From Crocodylus rhombifer (lineage: Eukaryota > Chordata > Crocodylia > Crocodylidae): 64,000 bases of DNA. The notes beneath the pieces were generated by a model. That model was given only the letters and a program-made list of their open reading frames with translations, searched no databases and was not told the DNA's origin. Of this stretch, positions 59,506 through 64,000 are shown piece by piece. Position 1 is the first letter of the stretch. The number at the start of each line of letters is the position of its first letter. The DNA is taken from assembly GCA_038503035.1 (NCBI GenBank), contig JAVSML010000042.1:558001-622000 (forward strand), written 5' to 3'. Made by a program: the position numbers and the translations under genes.

Positions 59506-59881
59506 GAAGCCCTTCACATAGTTCTCAATGACCTGGGGCCAAACCTTATTCTCAATTACACCCATACAATTGCACTACAGTCAGTAAAGCTTGACCTTAC
59601 AAAGACTTACAAACTTACTTAATGTTCCATACCACAAATAGACCCATTGAAGTCAACAAGACTGTGCACAAAGCATTGCATTAAGCACATAGATAAGAAT
59701 GTTCAGGACCAGGGCCTAAGGGAGTATTATTCAGCTCAGACAGGTTTTTAGTATTTGCTGAAATGCACATTTACATTTCGTAGATTATTGGCCTCTAGTA
59801 AACTACAGCACCCAAATAAAAATGAATGACAACTCCAGGTTGGCAACTTTCCAGGAGTCCCAGCTCTGCAACCAAATCACA

Positions 59882-60115
59882 TATTATTATTTAATTCTTT
59901 GTACAGGAGTGAAGCAAATTGCCCCCATCTAAGATCAGGAATCACTGTCCTCGCACGTAGCAAGAGCTGCCTACACCCTTAAGAGCTTACCAGCTAAACA
60001 AACAAATGTGGAAAAAAAGCCAATAAAAATATGCTATTATCCCCTGGGAAGATTATTTATCCCATGAGGAGACTGAGACATTAAGTGAGCTACCAAAAGG
60101 TCAGGCAAGAGGTGG
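59882..60115 (+). repeat. MIR-like old SINE remnant
   Basis: ATTATTTATCCCATGAGGAG, actgagacattaagtgagct and accaaaaggtcaggcaagag follow the MIR/CORE-SINE tail 'ttatccccatt...gaggaaactgaggc...gttaagtgacttgcccaaggtca'. Upstream agagctgcctacacccttaa and gagcttaccagctaaac fit the phrase that often precedes it in reptiles. About 65-70% similar by eye. Confidence 0.45.
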
Positions 60116-60242
60116 GCACCACATGCAGCCCACCAGGGGAATCCCACTGACCTGCCATAACCTTTATTAAATCACTCACTCATTGCTGATCCACGAGCAT
60201 TGCAAGTGAAGAAATGGATTTGAAAGGTAAAAGAGAGTCAAA

Positions 60243-60512
60243 TTACTCTTCATCACTAGTAGCCTTCGTGGGAGGGGAGTAGGGGGTAAATGTGTCAACA
60301 GACTTGGGCACCACCCTTGGTGGGGTAGGGGATGCAAAACCTGCAGCCACTGCAATGGCAACTGACCACACTACCACAATCAGCACGGCAGCAGCTGTCC
60401 CACACATTACGGCTGCCCCAGGTGCGGTGCTCCCCGCCACTCTTCTGTCTATCACCAGACGCTGTGTCCTTGCCGCATGGCAGTTCAGTTTTCCACTCGG
60501 GGCAACCCTCCA
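60243..60512 (-). other. Small GC-rich ORF with a possible membrane helix; function unknown
   Basis: On the minus strand one frame is open from about 60512 (just after a TAA) to a TAA at 60243, about 89 codons. The only in-frame ATG is at 60407, giving 54 residues. The peptide from there has a ~22-residue hydrophobic run (GTAAAVLIVVVWSVAIAVAA). A proline-rich, acidic tail follows (SPTPPRVVPK ... PYSPPT ... SDEE). The local sequence is GC- and CpG-richer than its AT-rich surroundings and is not an obvious transposon. It could be the last exon or a retrocopy of a small membrane protein, or a chance frame; the opposite strand is also open (74 codons). I do not recognise the family. Confidence 0.2.
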
Positions 60513-61383
60513 TTAGAAACTACACCTTGCAAACAGCCTTCATCCAAGTTGTGCACCCCCAGCACAGAAAAAGCCCATAAAGCCCATAGCCCAGTGAAGA
60601 ACAGAACGCAGAACAAAATCTTGTGTGTGTGGTTTTGTACCTTCCTCATATGGCCATCTTTTCTAGTCAACTGACATGCAATTTCAATAGAAAATAAACA
60701 GCTAAAACTATACTATTTGCTAGAAATGCCTTCATTTTTAAAAATGCATAAGAAATTTATTAGTAGCTAAAATTGCCATCAATAGAAATAAAATACCAAG
60801 TTGTTAGAAATCAGTATGATGATTACTACATGCACTGACTTGTTAGAAATCATAGGTCTCCAAAGACCATATTTAAAGTATAAATCCTTCCTCTTTCACT
60901 GAATCCTTACCCAGACTAAACACCCACAGACTCTTTAAAGTACATGGGAATTTTTCTTGAAGGAGGATTGACTAAGAATGTCAGAATTTGGCCCAAAGTC
61001 AACTGGAAAGTGGCCATGATCTATATGCACTGTGCCCTCAGGCTGCACTTTTAAGGACCTTTGATATAAACTTAGAATTAGATTTTAATTAGTCTTGCTC
61101 TGCTTGATTTATATTAATTGTCAATATCTATGGTTTGGGATAATACATCTTACAACATGATCATAGACAGACAAAATATTTTTCTTATGACTAAAAGGAG
61201 GAGGAATCTACAGAGAGTCCAAGAATGATACTATCCATTTGATTTGTTATTTTAACTACAAAACACAGGGCTTTTAACAGAAACTAGTTTGAAAATGTGG
61301 CAAGAGATGGAGAATATATTTTTAAATTCTGCTGCAGTCAAGGCTCTTGTTTTTGCACTCTTACCACTCCCTTAACACCTAAG
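60513..61383. other. AT-rich sequence without recognised feature
   Basis: Nothing recognised. Confidence 0.55.
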
Positions 61384-61450
61384 AGTTCCCAGACTATTCT
61401 AACAGTCTCTGAAGCACCCATAAAGTGCTTCAGAGACTGTTCAAGGAACT
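61384..61450. repeat. Perfect 17-bp hairpin with extended stem
   Basis: AACAGTCTCTGAAGCAC (61401-61417) and GTGCTTCAGAGACTGTT (61425-61441) are exact reverse complements around the 7-base loop CCATAAA. After unpaired stretches of 11 and 3 bases the pairing resumes with AGTTCC (61384-61389) and GGAACT (61445-61450). The stem is too short for a typical animal microRNA precursor. Confidence 0.85.
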
Positions 61451-62761
61451 ACAAAGAAACCTCGAATCTTATTCCCAGTGAAAGATAAGAGGTTTCAAAA
61501 TAATTCCATTTGTGTTACCAGCCAGTAAATATACTCACGTTAAGACAGATTCTGGTCTCCAATATCTCGCATTTGGAAACACACCATGCCTCAAGAAATG
61601 TCACTGAAATTAATATCTGAAGTATTTGTTTCCCAGGTGTCCTGGTCAGACTGTGAACATCTGAAGAGTAACATACACCTTACATGAGTAAGGGTATCAC
61701 AGTGTAGGCCTCAAGGAAGTATTCAACGTAGGCCAAAATCCTAACCCTCTTCTAAAGCCAATTCTTTTGCTGCAGTGCTTAGCTCCTTACTTTAACTGAG
61801 CCTGGGTTTGGGATGGTTTTTCAGTTTTCATTTCATAGACATCTGCATGGGAAATGTTGTATCTGGAACTCAGCTTGCAGTCAGACTCTGGGTGACAATT
61901 CTAGGACAAATTACCAAAGGACATGAAGAAATATAAAAAAAATAAATCACATCTGGTCTGCTGTAGTAGAGCTATTCTTTTGTCTTAGATCAAGGCTTAC
62001 CTATGAAGCTAAAACTATGGTGGCACTATGAATTTTCCAAATTTATATTTCAATTTGCACATTAACAGTCTCCTTTCCTGTGGCTTGCTGTGCATATTTG
62101 TAAAGGAAAGCATGTGATAGTACCATTCTCTGTCTAGGACTACATTACAGAAGCACCCGACCACATATATACTTATGAAATTGGAGTGGGGTGAAGCTAC
62201 AAGGCAAAAGAGAGAAGTAGAACAGGGTTCAGATAACTTAACCCACAAAAACACTGCAGTTGTACTCTTTACACCAAGAAAATGGGTAAATGGAAATAAA
62301 CCCTGTTGTTTGGGACTAAATACAAAGTAGTGATGAGCCTTATGTTAGCAGGCACCAGACAATTTGTCCAGGTCCTTTTCATCACTGACTGCAATGATGC
62401 TGTCCTTGTGGAAAAAGGATGTGGCTAATTTCTTTTTCATTTTCATTTATGCAATTAGGTTCTGAAATCACTTCTCTAAGAGTCTGCTATTTCTTGTGCA
62501 CAATTTTATTTCATTTGACTGACAGATACTTACAAATAACTGAAAGAGCTCTTTGCCACCATGAATATATCCCTTTGTGAATTTTTGAGGTAAGATATTA
62601 CAGCAATTTCCTTGAAAGAAATTACTTGTTTTTCCATTGTTCCTATGAGTCAAATTCTCATCTGAGAATCTCAAGATAACATAATCGAAAAGAAAGACTG
62701 CAATATTATATTTAATGGCACTACTTCTCCAGGAACATGGCTCTTTAGAGAGATCTTTCTG
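61451..62761. other. AT-rich sequence without recognised feature
   Basis: No gene or transposon recognised. Confidence 0.55.
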
Positions 62762-62769
62762 TGGTAGAA

Positions 62770-63023
62770 CAGAGGAATCAAACTTATTGCTTGCAAAGCT
62801 GTGTTGTGTGGCCTGCAGGACTGGAAGAGAGGCCAGGGCCTGCTGCCTAAATCTGGGTCGTACAGGTCAGTGGCAAAGCATGAACAAAAGCAGTATTAAC
62901 CCCTGCCACTGCCACCCACCCTACTCTGACACTGCCCACCCTACTGCTGTATCTGGAGCTGGCCCATGAGAAGCCCCATGGTTTGGATCCAGCTGTAGTA
63001 CCAGGGTGACTTTGACACTCCTG
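62770..63023. mobile_element. Small hAT-like element with near-perfect 8-bp duplication
   Basis: The left end CAGAGGAATCAAACTTATT and the right end, read inward as CAGGAGTGTCAAAGTCACC, are inverted (hAT consensus near CAGGGGTGTCAAACT). TGGTAGAA (62762-62769) and TGGTAGAC (63024-63031) are the 8-bp duplication with one mismatch. 254 bp, non-coding. Confidence 0.82.
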
Positions 63024-63031
63024 TGGTAGAC

Positions 63032-64000
63032 CACACCAACATATCTTCCTCCCACAGACGCACACATTATTGTCTTTTAATCATTTGCAGACATAGTGTC
63101 AAAACTTTCACACTGCATCTGGAAACCTGGATGTGAAACCCACTGGCCAGGTCTCTGCATTGTAACGGTACATACAGCAACATCGCTCCTAAAGACTCTC
63201 AATGTTCGCTTATTCCAACATTAATATTTGTGTAGAGGAAATATGAGCAGTTGAAAAGTGCCTTATGTAGACTAATTTAAAACAACAGAGCAGGAAAAAT
63301 ATTCTCCAACCCACTTGTGCCACAATAGAGCATTAGCTTCTGGCTCGTGTCGGGTATCTGACCCTGTGCTTCCTAGAAAAAAAAGTACAACGTTAAGGTT
63401 AATTCACTTGTTCCTTCTGATGTTAACACAACTACTACTATATGTGCAATAGTACTCATTTAAAGTGCAAACACTTGAATGTCCTCCTGACACATAAAGC
63501 ATTGCCAATTTCTAGGCTGCTAGTCAAACCAGTGCTTGGGAGGGTGGACTGTGAAATACCTCTTCTACAGCAACTTGAGGGACCAGTCAAATGTTGGCCT
63601 GCTGGAAACAGTCTTTAAAAAAATAAAGTACACAGATAGTACTGCAAACCTTTGTTTGCTTTAAAGGAGTTGCTCAGCTCCCTGTATGTTTACATGCTGA
63701 TAATTGTCAAAGACTTAAAGAATTTGATAATTACTTTATCCCTCTAAACAAAATTATTCTGTGTACTCCAGAATCTAGTAGCTTAATCCGGTAAGAGAGC
63801 AGGATCCCATAAAAGAGCATGACTATTAGATGGTGTGCATTTATTCAATATCTTTGTGAAATTGCTGTCTTGATTGAAAAATCTTTCATCTAAATGAAAA
63901 AGATCCATTTAGGAAACAAAACCTTGTCTTCTTGTGGCTCTGCTTGTCAATGTTTAAGAAATCAAAACAACACAGAGTCTAAACCTTTGTACTGGATTCA
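63032..64000. other. AT-rich sequence without recognised feature
   Basis: Nothing recognised up to the window edge. Confidence 0.55.

Noticed and set aside
1..64000. CRISPR arrays, bacterial operons, phage or plasmid features
   Set aside because: Base composition, CR1 elements and lack of dense coding show vertebrate nuclear DNA; no regularly spaced repeat array was seen.

Overview
This is 64 kb of vertebrate nuclear DNA with no convincing host protein-coding gene. The long GC-rich open reading frames all lie in transposons. The many CR1 non-LTR retrotransposon copies, with their typical ends near the repeat unit ATTCTATG, together with abundant non-autonomous hAT-like and short terminal-inverted-repeat (TIR) DNA elements, point to a sauropsid. 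A crocodilian is my best guess and a turtle is the alternative. The background is AT-rich, with GC-rich islands that nearly all coincide with mobile elements. The window is probably an intergenic desert or part of a large intron. There is one 10-base N gap at 35787.

Layout. 0-5.4 kb: end of a short TIR element (family B), an antisense CR1, a family A MITE inside a larger inverted-arm region, and a small hAT-like element with an 8-bp target duplication. 5.8-7.5 kb: antisense CR1 next to a family C element (TIR GGCTAGGKACAGA). 11.2-14.8 kb: a family C copy with a second copy nested in it, then two hAT-like elements, one with 40-bp tandem repeats. 14.9-19.6 kb: two CR1 copies. 20.9-23.2 kb: hAT-like remnants. 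24.5-26.7 kb: two family C copies in opposite orientation, then a family B MITE. 31.2-33.0 kb: the longest family C copy. 36.5 kb: second family A MITE. 39.8-41.4 kb: ancient dispersed repeats and an LTR-like block. 41.9-45.3 kb: a 3.4-kb hAT-like element with inverted GC-rich arms around an AT-rich core. 46.9-47.7 kb: a small pogo/Tigger-like element, then a U2 snRNA-derived locus on the minus strand. 50.2-52.8 kb: the longest CR1, antisense, with endonuclease and reverse transcriptase remnants. 53.6-56.0 kb: family B MITE, then a sense CR1 split by a nested hAT-like element. 58.2-59.0 kb: a strongly palindromic foldback element. 59.9-63.0 kb: a MIR-like repeat, a small membrane-type ORF, a perfect hairpin, and a hAT-like element with a near-perfect 8-bp duplication.

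The most notable locus is the U2-like sequence at 47.29-47.43 kb. It keeps strong similarity to the U2 3' half and 5' end. Upstream it has a good match to the snRNA proximal sequence element and a near-octamer, both close to their usual positions. It therefore looks like a decayed U2 gene copied with its promoter rather than a plain retroposed RNA. The branch-site-pairing segment and the purine of the Sm site are lost, so it is probably a pseudogene. Next in interest are the foldback elements at 41.9-45.3 and 58.3-59.0 kb and the family C transposons, whose interiors differ greatly between copies.
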